Assembly: GCA_012797735.1 (NCBI GenBank)
Contig: JAAZOP010000401.1
Span: 1-34,927, forward strand
Source: Myxococcales bacterium
Lineage (GTDB): Bacteria; Myxococcota_A; Polyangia; DRWM01; JAAZOP01
Direction of reading: 5' to 3'
DNA length: 34,927 nt
Both the position numbers and the translations under genes were made by a program. Each line of letters opens with the position of its first letter. The stretch's first letter is position 1. Positions 22,367 to 31,361 of the stretch are shown here, in pieces. The notes below the pieces were generated by a model. That model did not search any database, was not told the origin of the DNA, and worked only from the letters and a program-made list of their open reading frames with translations.

Positions 22367-23665
22367 GTGACCGGAGCAGCGTTGCCGGATGGGGTCGACT
22401 CGTCGGTGCCCGCACAGCCGCTCGACGCGGCGACCGGGGTCCTCGGCCCGGCGCACCTCCAGGTGCTCCTGGACCTCGAGCGCACCTTCGACCGCGCCGA
22501 GCTGGAGCGCGCGGTGGCCGGCACCGTGGCTGCCTTCCCGGTGCTGGGCAGCCGGTACGTCCCCGGCGCCTGGCGTGACCGCTGGGTCCGCGACCCGGCG
22601 ATGACAGCCGCCGACGCCGTGCGGCTCCTCGAGCCGCCGACCGACCTCGAGGCCGCGACGCGGGACTGGCTGACGCGGGAGCTCGACGACCGCTCGGGGT
22701 GGCCGTGGCGGGTCGCGCTGCTGCCGCGGGACCGTGGCTGCCGGCTGCTGGTGAGCGTGCTCCACACGGCGACCGACGCCGCCGGGACGCTCACGGCGGT
22801 GCAGGAGCTGGCGCGGCTGCTGATGGGCGGCCCGGTTGTGGAGCGACCGTCCGGGGCCGGACGCAACGTCGGACTGCTGTTCCGCCGGCTCGGTCCGGAG
22901 GGCTGGATGCGGCTCGTTGCCGCCTTGGGGCGCGAGGCGATTCGCCCGCTGGAGCTGCCGTTCCTCGCCCGCACCGCCGCGGTAGGCCCGATGCCGACCG
23001 GCAGCGCCACCTGGTGCACGGTCCGCGTGGACGTGGGCGAGGGCACGCCGCTGCGGGCGCTGTGCCGCGCCCACGGGGCCACGGTCAACGACCTGCTGGT
23101 GGCGGCGCTCGCGGTGCTCGTGCGCCGCGTCAGCCCGCGCGGCCGGCTCGGCTGCTTCTACACGACGGACCTGCGGCGTCGCCTCGCCGACAACCGGCCC
23201 CGGGTGGCGAATCTGAGCGCCGTGCTTTCCGTGGGGCTGCCGCGGTCCCGAGCCGGCACGCTGGCCGAGGCGCTGGCCGAGGTGGCCCGGCGCACCGGCC
23301 GCCGGCGACCGGACATCGCCGGCCTCGCGGCGCTGCTCTACAACCTGCCGCTGATTCAGGTCCTGCCGCACGGCCTGCTGCGCCCGCTCGCCCGCCGGCT
23401 GCTCGTGGCCTGGATCCGGCGGCTGCTTACGCGCGGCCTGATCGTCACCAACATCGGCCCGCTCGACGCGTGGCTCGCGCCCTTCGGCGACCTGCTCCGT
23501 GACGCCACCTTCGTCGGACCGTCGGTGCGACCGGTCCCGGTCCCGATCCTTACGGCGACGAGCTTCCGCAACAACCTGACGATCCACTTCAACGGCTACA
23601 CGGACACGCAGCACGAGCTGCAGCGGCTGGCCGGCGAGCTGCGGTCGGTCTTCGGGACGGCTTGA
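22367..23665 (+). CDS. Condensation-domain / WS-DGAT-like acyltransferase
   Basis: LLDLERTFDRAELERAVAGTVAAFPVLGSRY; HTATDAAG (variant of HHxxxDG); ATVNDLLVAALAVLVRR; C-terminal ILTATSFRNNLTIHFNGYTDTQHE; GTG start proposed. Confidence 0.65.
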   Translation: MTGAALPDGVDSSVPAQPLDAATGVLGPAHLQVLLDLERTFDRAELERAVAGTVAAFPVLGSRYVPGAWRDRWVRDPAMTAADAVRLLEPPTDLEAATRDWLTRELDDRSGWPWRVALLPRDRGCRLLVSVLHTATDAAGTLTAVQELARLLMGGPVVERPSGAGRNVGLLFRRLGPEGWMRLVAALGREAIRPLELPFLARTAAVGPMPTGSATWCTVRVDVGEGTPLRALCRAHGATVNDLLVAALAVLVRRVSPRGRLGCFYTTDLRRRLADNRPRVANLSAVLSVGLPRSRAGTLAEALAEVARRTGRRRPDIAGLAALLYNLPLIQVLPHGLLRPLARRLLVAWIRRLLTRGLIVTNIGPLDAWLAPFGDLLRDATFVGPSVRPVPVPILTATSFRNNLTIHFNGYTDTQHELQRLAGELRSVFGTA

Positions 23666-23690
23666 CGCCGCCTCGCACGGGCCTGCAAGC

Positions 23691-23882
23691 ATGGGCGCCA
23701 TGCGCATCACGACGGCACGGCCCGGCCTGTACGCCGCGCGACCCCGTCGCGATCCGCAGTCCCGGATCCGCGGCTGCGACCCGCGGCTCGGCATGGCCGC
23801 TACGGCACTGCTGCTGACTGCGGCGGCGCCGTCTTGCCGCCGTCCTTCGGAGGCCGAGGCCGAGCTGGACGCGCAGGCCTGA
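23691..23882 (+). pseudogene. Signal-peptide-like N-terminal fragment ending inside element copy B
   Basis: LGMAATALLLTAAAPSCRRPSEAEAELDAQA*; the stop lies in the conserved element sequence (gcgcaggcctga). Confidence 0.35.
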
Positions 23883-24009
23883 TCTTCAGCCCAATCGCGC
23901 GGGGGCGCCGTTGTACCGAACCGTCTCGGATGCTGCCGTTTCGACCATGGAGACACGAGGGGCGGATGCCTCGGCCGAAACCAAACGGGCGTCGGACTTC
24001 CTACGCTCC
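23865..24009 (+). mobile_element. IS91/ISCR-like right-end remnant, copy B
   Basis: ACGCGCAGGCCTGATCTTCAGCCCAATCGCGCGGG...ACCAAACGGGCGTCGGACTTCCTACGCTCC aligns with A and C. Confidence 0.7.
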
Positions 24010-24177
24010 CGCCAATCCGGCGTTTCCGAACGAAGATCCCGCTCGGCCGGATGTTTGCTCGCGAAGACCGACCCGAGTGAACGACAATCGTGCCATGAGG
24101 CGGAGAAGACACCGTGGGTGTTTCCAGACGTTGTCGAGCGGGTTCAATGGGCACGGCGCCTGCGCGGGGCACACGCC

Positions 24178-24857
24178 ATGAGCCGCCTGCTGTCCGTGGT
24201 GTTTCTCGCTGGCGCCGCGTTCCACTCGCTTCCGGCCGGGGCCGAGGAGCCGCCTTCGACCAGCGGGACCGCCGCGGAGGCCGACCGCACGCCGGCCGTG
24301 CCGACGACGGACGAGGCTGGCCCCCGTGAGATGCGCGGGTGGTTCCTCGAGTTGCCCTTCCAACGCATCCTCGAGCTGCAGATCGGGCTCGCGGGGTGGC
24401 CGGGGCTGTGGGGCCTCTCCCTCGCGGCGAACCCGGTCTGGTGCGTCACGCTCGAGGTGTGCTGGAACTCCAACTACGACATCCTGTCGGACTACAACGA
24501 CGTCTCGGTCGGGTTGAAGTCGCGCGCCGTGAAGTGGATCGGTCTTACGCTCGAGGATGCGGACGTCCACGGCAACCAGGTCGGCTTGGGACCCGCGATC
24601 GCCTACCGGTTCGCCCGGGAAGCGACCTGGCCGGAACCGGCGAAGGTCCGACCGGCGCGACCTGCGGCGACTGGCGTTACGGCGACTGCGAGCCGCCGCC
24701 CGACTGCACCACGGCCACGGACTGCGCAACGTGCACCGGGATGTCGATCTGCGGCTGGTGCGTCGACACCGGCAACTGCCTCGCGGGCACGCGCGAAGGC
24801 CCGGCGGGCGGCGCCTGCACCAACTGGGACTGGCTCGGCAGCGAGTGCGGCGCATAG
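24178..24857 (+). pseudogene. Frameshifted chimera: secreted outer-membrane-like N-terminus joined to Cys-rich PSI-like C-terminus
   Basis: Frame 1 MSRLLSVVFLAGAAFHSLPAGAEE...AIAYRFAREA; from ~24627 the plausible frame is GTGEGPTGATCGDWRYGDCEPPPDCTTATDCATCTGMSICGWCVDTGNC...CGA* in a different frame. Confidence 0.55.
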
Positions 24858-24994
24858 CACAGCCGATCTTCCTCCCCAGGACGCCGCCCTGGAACACTGT
24901 TGCAGACCACCGTGGACCCGTGTTGTCGTACCGTCGTCGGCTGGAGGTCGTTCGTTGCCGTGTTGCGGTCGGGGCCGACCCGGAGGCATAGGCG

Positions 24995-26317
24995 ATGCGC
25001 TGTCGCTCGACATGGAAGCTGCGAATCGGGCTGTGGTCCGTGCTGGCGTTCGGAGCGGTTTCGATGAGCTGCAAGAAGCAGGACACGGGATCCTCGGCCT
25101 CGTCCGTCGAGGTGCCACCGCTGCCGCCCCCGGCAGCGGCGGCACCGTTGGACGACGAGGAGGCCCGGCTCGTGGCCGGCGCCGTCGGCGGCCTGGCGGC
25201 CGCGCTGCATCCCCGGCTGTCCGCCGGCGAGACCAACATGGCGTTCTCGCCGACGAGCATCATGCTCGCCCTGGCGATGACCTCCGGCGGGGCCCGCGGC
25301 GAGACCGCCGCGGAGATCGACGCGCTGCTGCGCCTGGGTGACGACCCGGCCCGGGTGCGCGCGCTGCTCGGACGCGAGCAGCGGCTGCTGCTGCGCGCGG
25401 GCGGCGCGGAGGGGGTGCAGCTCGTGGTGGCCAACCGGCTGTTCGGCGAGCGGAGCTTCGAGTTCCGGCCGGAGTACCTCGAATGGACCGCGGCCGAGTT
25501 CGGAGCGCCGCTCGAGCCCGTCGACTTCCGCGGCGCGTCCGAGGCTGTCCGCGGACGCATCAACGCCTGGGTCGCGGAGCAGACGCACGACCGGATCCCG
25601 GTGATCCTGCCGCCGGGGTCCATCGGTGCCAGGACGAGCCTGGTGCTGGTCAACGCGATCTACTTCAAGGGCCGATGGGCACTGGTGTTCGAGGAGAGCG
25701 CGACGCAACCGCGCCCGTTCACGCTGGCCGACGGGACGCAGATCGAGACGCCGACGATGGAGGCCAAGGACGACTTCGGCTACGCGGCACGGGACGGCGT
25801 GCAGCTGCTCGAGCTGCCCTATGCGGGCAACGAGCTGTCGATGGTCGTGGTGCTGCCGGCGGCGGGCGAGGCGCCCGACCCGTGGCTCACCGCCGCGAAC
25901 CTGGAGGCGCTCGGCCGACTGCCCGTGCAGGAGGTCGAGGTCCGCCTGCCGCGGTTCCGCATCGACCCGCCGGAGCCGCGGGCGATCGAGGAGGACCTGA
26001 AGGCGCTCGGGATGCGGCGCGCCTTCGCGGCCGGTCGGGCCGAGTTCGAGGGGATCGCGGTGCCGCCGACGCCGGAGACGGGGCTGTACATCTCGCGGGT
26101 GTTCCACCGGGCGTTCGTCGAGGTCAACGAGGAGGGGACCGAGGCGGCCGCGGCGACGGCGGTGGTGATGGCGCCCGGCGGAGCGCCGCCGATGCCCCGC
26201 GAGCCGTTGCGATTCCATGCGGACCGTCCGTTCCTGTTCCTGATCCGGGAGATCCGCACAGGGCTGGTGCTGTTCGTCGGTCGGGTCGGCGACCCGCGCC
26301 CGCCCGCCGGAGGGTAG
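24995..26317 (+). CDS. Serpin-family protease inhibitor, predicted lipoprotein
   Basis: Lipobox-like LAFGAVSMSCKK; NMAFSPTSIMLALAMTSGGARGETAAEI; LVLVNAIYFKGRW; hinge VNEEGTEAAAATAVVM; FHADRPFLFLIREIRTGLVLFVGRV. Confidence 0.95.
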   Translation: MRCRSTWKLRIGLWSVLAFGAVSMSCKKQDTGSSASSVEVPPLPPPAAAAPLDDEEARLVAGAVGGLAAALHPRLSAGETNMAFSPTSIMLALAMTSGGARGETAAEIDALLRLGDDPARVRALLGREQRLLLRAGGAEGVQLVVANRLFGERSFEFRPEYLEWTAAEFGAPLEPVDFRGASEAVRGRINAWVAEQTHDRIPVILPPGSIGARTSLVLVNAIYFKGRWALVFEESATQPRPFTLADGTQIETPTMEAKDDFGYAARDGVQLLELPYAGNELSMVVVLPAAGEAPDPWLTAANLEALGRLPVQEVEVRLPRFRIDPPEPRAIEEDLKALGMRRAFAAGRAEFEGIAVPPTPETGLYISRVFHRAFVEVNEEGTEAAAATAVVMAPGGAPPMPREPLRFHADRPFLFLIREIRTGLVLFVGRVGDPRPPAGG

Positions 26318-26422
26318 GCCGCCGCGGCGGTTGCCGGGACCGTTCGTCGAACCCGTCTTGCCGGCGCCACGAGCTCATCCGGCGCGTCTGTGTGTCCGGG
26401 ACTTCGCGGGCCGGAGCCTTCG

Positions 26423-26833
26423 ATGACCCAACAGGTCGTCCTCGTCACGGGAGATCCGGGAGGGATCGGGCGGGCGACCGCCTTGCACCCGGCGGGGCTC
26501 GGGTACCGGGTGTTCGCCACCGGGCACAAACCCGAGCTGCTCGAGGCGGTGCAGCGCGACGCCGGGGACCTGGCGCTGGAGACGTTCCCGCTGGATGTCG
26601 ATGACGCCGCGTCGCTCGCCGCCGCCGGGGCCGAGGTCGAACGGCGGACGGAGGGCCGTGGGCTCGACGTGCTGGTGAACAACGCCGGGTTCGGACTGAC
26701 CGCGCCGATGAAGTTGATCGACGATGCGGACCTGCGCGGCCAGTTCGTCACCAACGTCTTCGGGTTGGTGCGCGCGACGCAGCAGTTCGCGCCGGCGATG
26801 CGCCTCCGCCGAGCATTGGAAGCGCCTCGATGA
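26423..26833 (+). pseudogene. SDR oxidoreductase, 3'-truncated
   Basis: VVLVTGDPGGIGRATA...LDVLVNNAGFGLTAPMKLIDDADLRGQFVTNVFGLVRATQQFAPAM then homology lost; catalytic YxxxK region missing. Confidence 0.85.
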
Positions 26834-26849
26834 GGGCCGACGGCTTGCC

Positions 26850-27308
26850 CGCCAGCCGCGCGTGAATTGGGCCGACCTCTTGCGCCGCACGCGGGCGGAA
26901 GACGTGCTGGTTTGCCCGAGGTGCGCCGGCGGCATGGCGGTCCTCGAGCCCGTCACCGAGCCCACCGACATCCGCGACCACCTCGAACGGCTCGGCCTGT
27001 CCACGGTGCCGGCGGCCTTCGCTCCTCCGCGCGACCCGGACGACCTGCCGATCTCCCGAGCGTCCCGGCCGACCGGCTCCGGCCCTCCGGCCGTCGCCCG
27101 GCCGCCGGACGAGGGTTCCCCGCCCTCACCCGACGACCTCATCGACCCGCCCTGGCAGGAAGACTGCCAGCTTCCGCTGCACGACGAGGCCGCGCAACTC
27201 CCGCCGGACGCGCAGGACGGACCTTCACGCCGTTTGCGCGGTCGCGCCGTTGTCGCGACCAGCCCCGGATGCTACCACTCCGACGATGGAGACACGATGG
27301 AGACATGA
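26850..27308 (+). pseudogene. IS91-family-like transposase, C-terminal fragment
   Basis: NWADLLRRTRAEDVLVCPRCAGGMAVLEPVTEPTDIRDHLERLGLSTVPAAFAPPR resembles the WA(D/E)LL(K/R)R..DVL.CP(R/K)CGG.M.V...I..P..I...L..LGL tail of IS91-like transposases; no upstream catalytic part. Confidence 0.75.
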
Positions 27309-27359
27309 TGGGCGGATGCCTCGGCGGAAGCCAAACGGGCGCCGGATTTCCTGCGCTCC
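27090..27359 (+). mobile_element. IS91/ISCR-like right end, copy C (longest, with transposase fragment upstream)
   Basis: Aligns to A and B through GCCAAACGGGCGCCGGATTTCCTGCGCTCC; similarity stops at the same base. Confidence 0.7.
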
Positions 27360-27371
27360 TTCGTTTGTGCC

Positions 27372-28292
27372 ATGGTCCCGCCCGTGAAGCGCGGAATGCC
27401 GAGTGCCACGGCTAGATGGGTCGCCATGTGGCGAGGCCTCGCGGACCAGTACCCACCGGAAATGCGCCTCTCTCGCGACCCGCTCGGGCTGGCCTTCGCG
27501 CCTGCGTGGGGCCGGCTCGCAGCGCGCATGACAGAGTGGGTGCCCGGGGCGCGCGCGGTTTTCGCTCATGGCCCCCTGTTCGGGTTGGCCGGGTGGATCC
27601 AGCTCCGGACACGTACCATCGACGACCAAGTCGAAGCCTTCGTTCGTGCAGGCGGGCAGCAACTGGTTCTCCTCGGGGCCGGTTACGATCTGCGCGCCAC
27701 GCGGCTCGAGAGTCTCACCATGGGGGTGACGACCTTCGAAGTGGATCACCCGGCCACGCAGGGGCACAAACAGGACGTGCTCGCCGCCCGTGGAGTCTCG
27801 CCCGAGCACGTGCGCTACCTGGCCTGGGATTTCGAGCAGTCACCGGCGGCGGCGCTGCCCCGGGCGCTCGCCGAAATCGGACATGATTCGTCCCACGCCA
27901 CCCTGACCATCTGGGAAGGCGTCGTGATGTACCTATCGGAGTCTGCGATCAAGAGCTCCTTGGCCGCGATAAGTGCCTACAGCGCCCCCGGGTCCCGGCT
28001 TGTCTTGAACTACGTCGATCGAGGCCGTGCCAAAGCGAAGACGCCGCTCCTCATGGTGGTTCGTAGCGTGGGGGAACCCTACCGAGAGGGACTCGAGCCC
28101 GCCGAAGTCGCCGAGTTCCTGCGTGCGGAGGGATGGCGAGTCGAGGGCAACTGGTCGGACGTCGAGCTCGCCAAGCGTCACTTCCCGCCGCACCTCGCCG
28201 CGCGGTTTCCTCCTCGGGGCGGCTGGCTCGCGCTGGCCGAACGGCAACCATCGGCCATCGACGCCGAATTGCTCGTGCCTCGCCCATCCTGA
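27372..28292 (+). CDS. Class I SAM-dependent methyltransferase, TIGR00027 / leucine carboxyl methyltransferase-like
   Basis: TRTIDDQVEAFVRAGGQQLVLLGAGYDLRATRL; TFEVDHPATQGHKQDVL; WEGVVMYLSESAIKSSL. Confidence 0.85.
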   Translation: MVPPVKRGMPSATARWVAMWRGLADQYPPEMRLSRDPLGLAFAPAWGRLAARMTEWVPGARAVFAHGPLFGLAGWIQLRTRTIDDQVEAFVRAGGQQLVLLGAGYDLRATRLESLTMGVTTFEVDHPATQGHKQDVLAARGVSPEHVRYLAWDFEQSPAAALPRALAEIGHDSSHATLTIWEGVVMYLSESAIKSSLAAISAYSAPGSRLVLNYVDRGRAKAKTPLLMVVRSVGEPYREGLEPAEVAEFLRAEGWRVEGNWSDVELAKRHFPPHLAARFPPRGGWLALAERQPSAIDAELLVPRPS

Positions 28293-28668
28293 CTGGAGTT
28301 GATCCGGTTTCGTGGACGGTTTCGGGCTTGGCGATCTGGTGCCGCCAAGCAGGGAACTTGATACCCGATCGGCGAGGACGTGTCGAGGTCGAGTCGGTTC
28401 ACGGTCGGGCCTCCTGCGAGGGGCTCGCCACCGCCCTCGGCGCGCTGGGCGCCTCATTCTGAACCCTGCTCCAGATGGCGCGCAGCGCCGGGATGACGCC
28501 CCCGCGGCGGAGCGCTGCCCCGGGCGGCCGTGCCGTCGTCGCCGCGCGCGCGGCGCTCGGGGCGTTGATCGCCGCGCTCGAGCCGGCTGGATGGATGGTC
28601 GGGACCCGTGGGGACGCTGCCGTCACCGTGGGTGCCGCCCGGCGGCCGAGCCCGCACCAAGCTTGGCG

Positions 28669-29357
28669 TCACCAGCACCCGATGACGTCGGCGCCCGGCT
28701 CGAAGCGCGTCCAGCCGTCGTCGTCGACGTCCCCGGCGTCCCCCGCGTCCGGATCCGGTAGGCACTGCCCCCGGACCCCGTACGACTCGCCCCGCCGGAA
28801 CTCGAAACAGACCGTGCCCGCCGGACATTCGTCGGTGGTCGACGGCCCGCCGCACTGCCCGCCCATGTAGCAGTGGTGGCCCACGACCTCCCAACACTCC
28901 AGGGAGTGGCAGCCCCGCAGGACCGCTGGGCTCTCGCAGAACGACTGGTTCCGGCAGGGGAAGTCCACCGCGACGATCCCCTCGCAGGCGCGGAGTCGCC
29001 CCCGCAGGCCACGCAGGCGGCCGCATCGCAGACGCCGCCGGTGTGCTCGACGACGAAGACGTCGAGGTCGACCCCGGGATCCGGGCCGGCGACCACCACC
29101 GTGTAGTCGCCTGCCTCCGGCGCGACGAAGGAGTACGCGTATTCCGGACCGGACTCGTCCCACGTGCCGCAACTCCCAGGACAGGCGCCGTAGCCGTCCA
29201 GCACGTCGGTGCTTCCCGCCGCGTCGTTGCGTCCCTCGACCGTCCCGTCGAGGATCCCGCAGCCGAGCAGGCCGGCGGGCCGGCATTCCTGCGCGGTGGC
29301 CGGTCCGGCGCTGCACAGCAGGACGACGGGAAGAACCACACAGGCGACTCTCGGCAT
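28669..29357 (-). pseudogene. Secreted pre-peptidase C-terminal-like / Cys-rich protein with apparent frameshift
   Basis: MPRVACVVLPVVLLCSAGPATAQECRP...SFVAPEAGDYTVVVAGPDPGVDLDVFVV...ACVACGGDS continues only after a frame change (~28985-29010) as ACEGIVAVDFPCRNQSFCESPAVL...ADVIGCW*. Confidence 0.65.
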
Positions 29358-29821
29358 GTTTGCCTCCCGACGAATGTCCGCATCACACGGGATCCGTCGG
29401 CCCGGATCGATGCGCAGCCATTTCAGGGTGCGCGCCTGACCCGACGTTCTTGAGCAGCGGGGAGTCGAGCGGTTGGTACATGGCGTCTGTTTCGAAACCG
29501 CAGGCGCGCGAGGCGCGGAGCGCGCTTCGGAAATCGATGCTTGCGGAACGCGGCAAGGGAGACCCCCGCAGCCAGCGCCGTCAGGGCACGGGCCAAGTCG
29601 GCCGCGGTGATGCGCGCGCAGGGTTCCCAGGCCGCCCCGGGTACGGCAGTCATCATGCCCTCGTGCATCGCACGCAGTTCGACAGCCAGGCAGTCGCTGG
29701 AGAACGGTCGCGGACGGCCAGTGCCCCCTCAACGCCTTCTTGACGGCCAAGCATCGGCATCGGCATCGGGCATGTCCATCCGCATCGACTTCATCGGACG
29801 CCTGTGCGATCCTTTTCCCCC

Positions 29822-30394
29822 ATGGTCGTCCCTCCCCCGCCTGCCGTGGCCCGCGCCGCAGCGTCCGGCTCGCGGCCTGCCCGGCGCGGGATCCGCCTGG
29901 CCGGCGTGGCGCTCGCCCTCGTCGCCGTCGGCACGTTCTTCCTGCCATGGCACGTGGCGATCGACGTCAACCCGTTCGGGGCGCTGTGCTTCGCGCCGGA
30001 CTGCCATCCGGACGTCACCATCTCCGCGCCCAAGGAGTGCAGCGGCCTCGACCACGCCGGAGCCATCGGTGTCGTGGCCGTGCTGGCCACGTTGGCCGCC
30101 CAGGCCGCGACCTTCCTGCCGCGGCCGGCGCGCGGCCGCCGCATCGGTGCCATCGCCGTGATGGTCATCGCCGGCGCGGCCCTGGGTTGGGACTTCCTCG
30201 CCGGTCCCGTCGCGCACCTCTTCGGCCGCGTCGAGACCTACGCGACGACCTGGATCCACCTGGGGTCGCTGGCCGGCGTGTCCGTCACCGCGCTGCTGCA
30301 GATCGTGGCGGAGCGCCGGGGCCCGTCTTCCTCGCCACCCCCCAGCCCCCAGTCCCCGGCCCCTCGCCGGGAGGACCATTCGCCAGCGGACTGA
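29822..30394 (+). CDS. Hypothetical multi-pass membrane protein
   Basis: MVVPPPPAVAR...LAGVALALVAVGTFFLPWHVAI; further TM segments; Pro/Ser-rich tail. Confidence 0.6.
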   Translation: MVVPPPPAVARAAASGSRPARRGIRLAGVALALVAVGTFFLPWHVAIDVNPFGALCFAPDCHPDVTISAPKECSGLDHAGAIGVVAVLATLAAQAATFLPRPARGRRIGAIAVMVIAGAALGWDFLAGPVAHLFGRVETYATTWIHLGSLAGVSVTALLQIVAERRGPSSSPPPSPQSPAPRREDHSPAD

Positions 30395-30789
30395 TTGCAC
30401 CCTCCATTGCCGATGTCCGCGCTCGACACGCCCGTGGGTGCCCGCACGGGAACTGGCTGTTGCGCCGTGGCGGACGCACCGGGCGCCTGCCGGTCGCCAT
30501 CGAGAACGGTTGGGTCGTCCCCGAGGATTCACGGAGAACTCCGTCCGTTCGGCTTCGACATCTCGGAGCGCAGGGGATCGCGCTGCCTCCACGGACTTCG
30601 TCGTCGACCGGAAGCGCGCCCGTCGTGGCTCACCTTCCCACGGACCGTTGCGATTGGGACCGGGTCACCGTTCGTACCCCTCCCGGTCCCGGAGGTGGTT
30701 TCGGCGACGGACAGGCGTGCCAGGTCCGGGCTCAGCCCACCGGACGCAGCAACTCGTTCAGCGTCCGCACGGCCTGCTCGGCCGGGCGA

Positions 30790-31084
30790 GACCGAGGCCA
30801 TTGCGCTGCTCCGCGAGGCGGCCGGGGAGGAGCGCGGCTTCTGGATCCTCGATGCCCTGGCCCGCGTGGACATCGACTGGCTGCTGGCCAACGCGCGCGC
30901 CGTGGTGCCGATCCGTGCGCTCGGCGGCGTGCTCCGGGCCCTGCCCGACCGTCGCGCCCGGGCGAAGCTCCTCCGCGCTCTGGCCCCTTGGGATCCCGCC
31001 GAGCGGGCGGCGGCGCTGGCCGCCCCGTTCTGGGCCGTCGTGCCCGACGCCGCGGCCCTGCGCCGCGCGCTGGAGCGCGCCTGA
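30790..31084 (+). pseudogene. C-terminal gene fragment of unknown family
   Basis: ETEAIALLREAAGEERGFWILDALARVDIDWLLANARAVVPIRALGGVLRALPDRRARAKLLRALAPWD...RALERA* coding-like only from ~30790; no start. Confidence 0.35.
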
Positions 31085-31324
31085 TCCAACAGACCGATGC
31101 GCTGGACGACACCGCGGTGCTCCAGCGACTGTACGAGCGGTGGCGGGCCGTGCGGACGGGGACGGACGACGGCGCCACGCCGCCGCGCGCCTCCTCCTTC
31201 GGCGGAAGGAAGCTCGTGGGCGGATTCCGGCAGACGCGCCGCCAGACCGAGGACCCAACCCGACCGCCGCCCGACCTGCATGGGCCCGCCCGATCGTCCC
31301 GCGGAGCTGCGAGATCCTTCTTCA

Positions 31325-31353
31325 TTGACGCCCCTCCACCCTGGAGACATATT
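31325..31353 (+). promoter_or_regulatory. Possible sigma70-like promoter (TTGACG-17-CATATT) for the glycoside hydrolase gene
   Basis: Hexamers with 17-bp spacing just upstream; implies a very short leader to ATG 31374. Confidence 0.3.
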
Positions 31354-31361
31354 GGCAGACC

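Noticed and set aside
28293-28345. gttgatccggtttcgtggac, reminiscent of an IS-family terminus
   Set aside because: Single short match from memory, no partner inverted repeat or transposase nearby.
29423-29668. Minus-strand ORF MHEGMMTAVPGAAWEPCARITAADLARALTALAAGVSLAAF...
   Set aside because: Partly protein-like but no recognisable family, start context or continuation; could be a decayed fragment, not supportable as a gene.
31094-31260. Fragment QQTDALDDTAVLQRLYERWRAVRTGTDDGATPPRASSFGGRKLVGGF
   Set aside because: Looks like the N-terminal piece of some protein but I cannot assign a family with confidence and there is no complete ORF.
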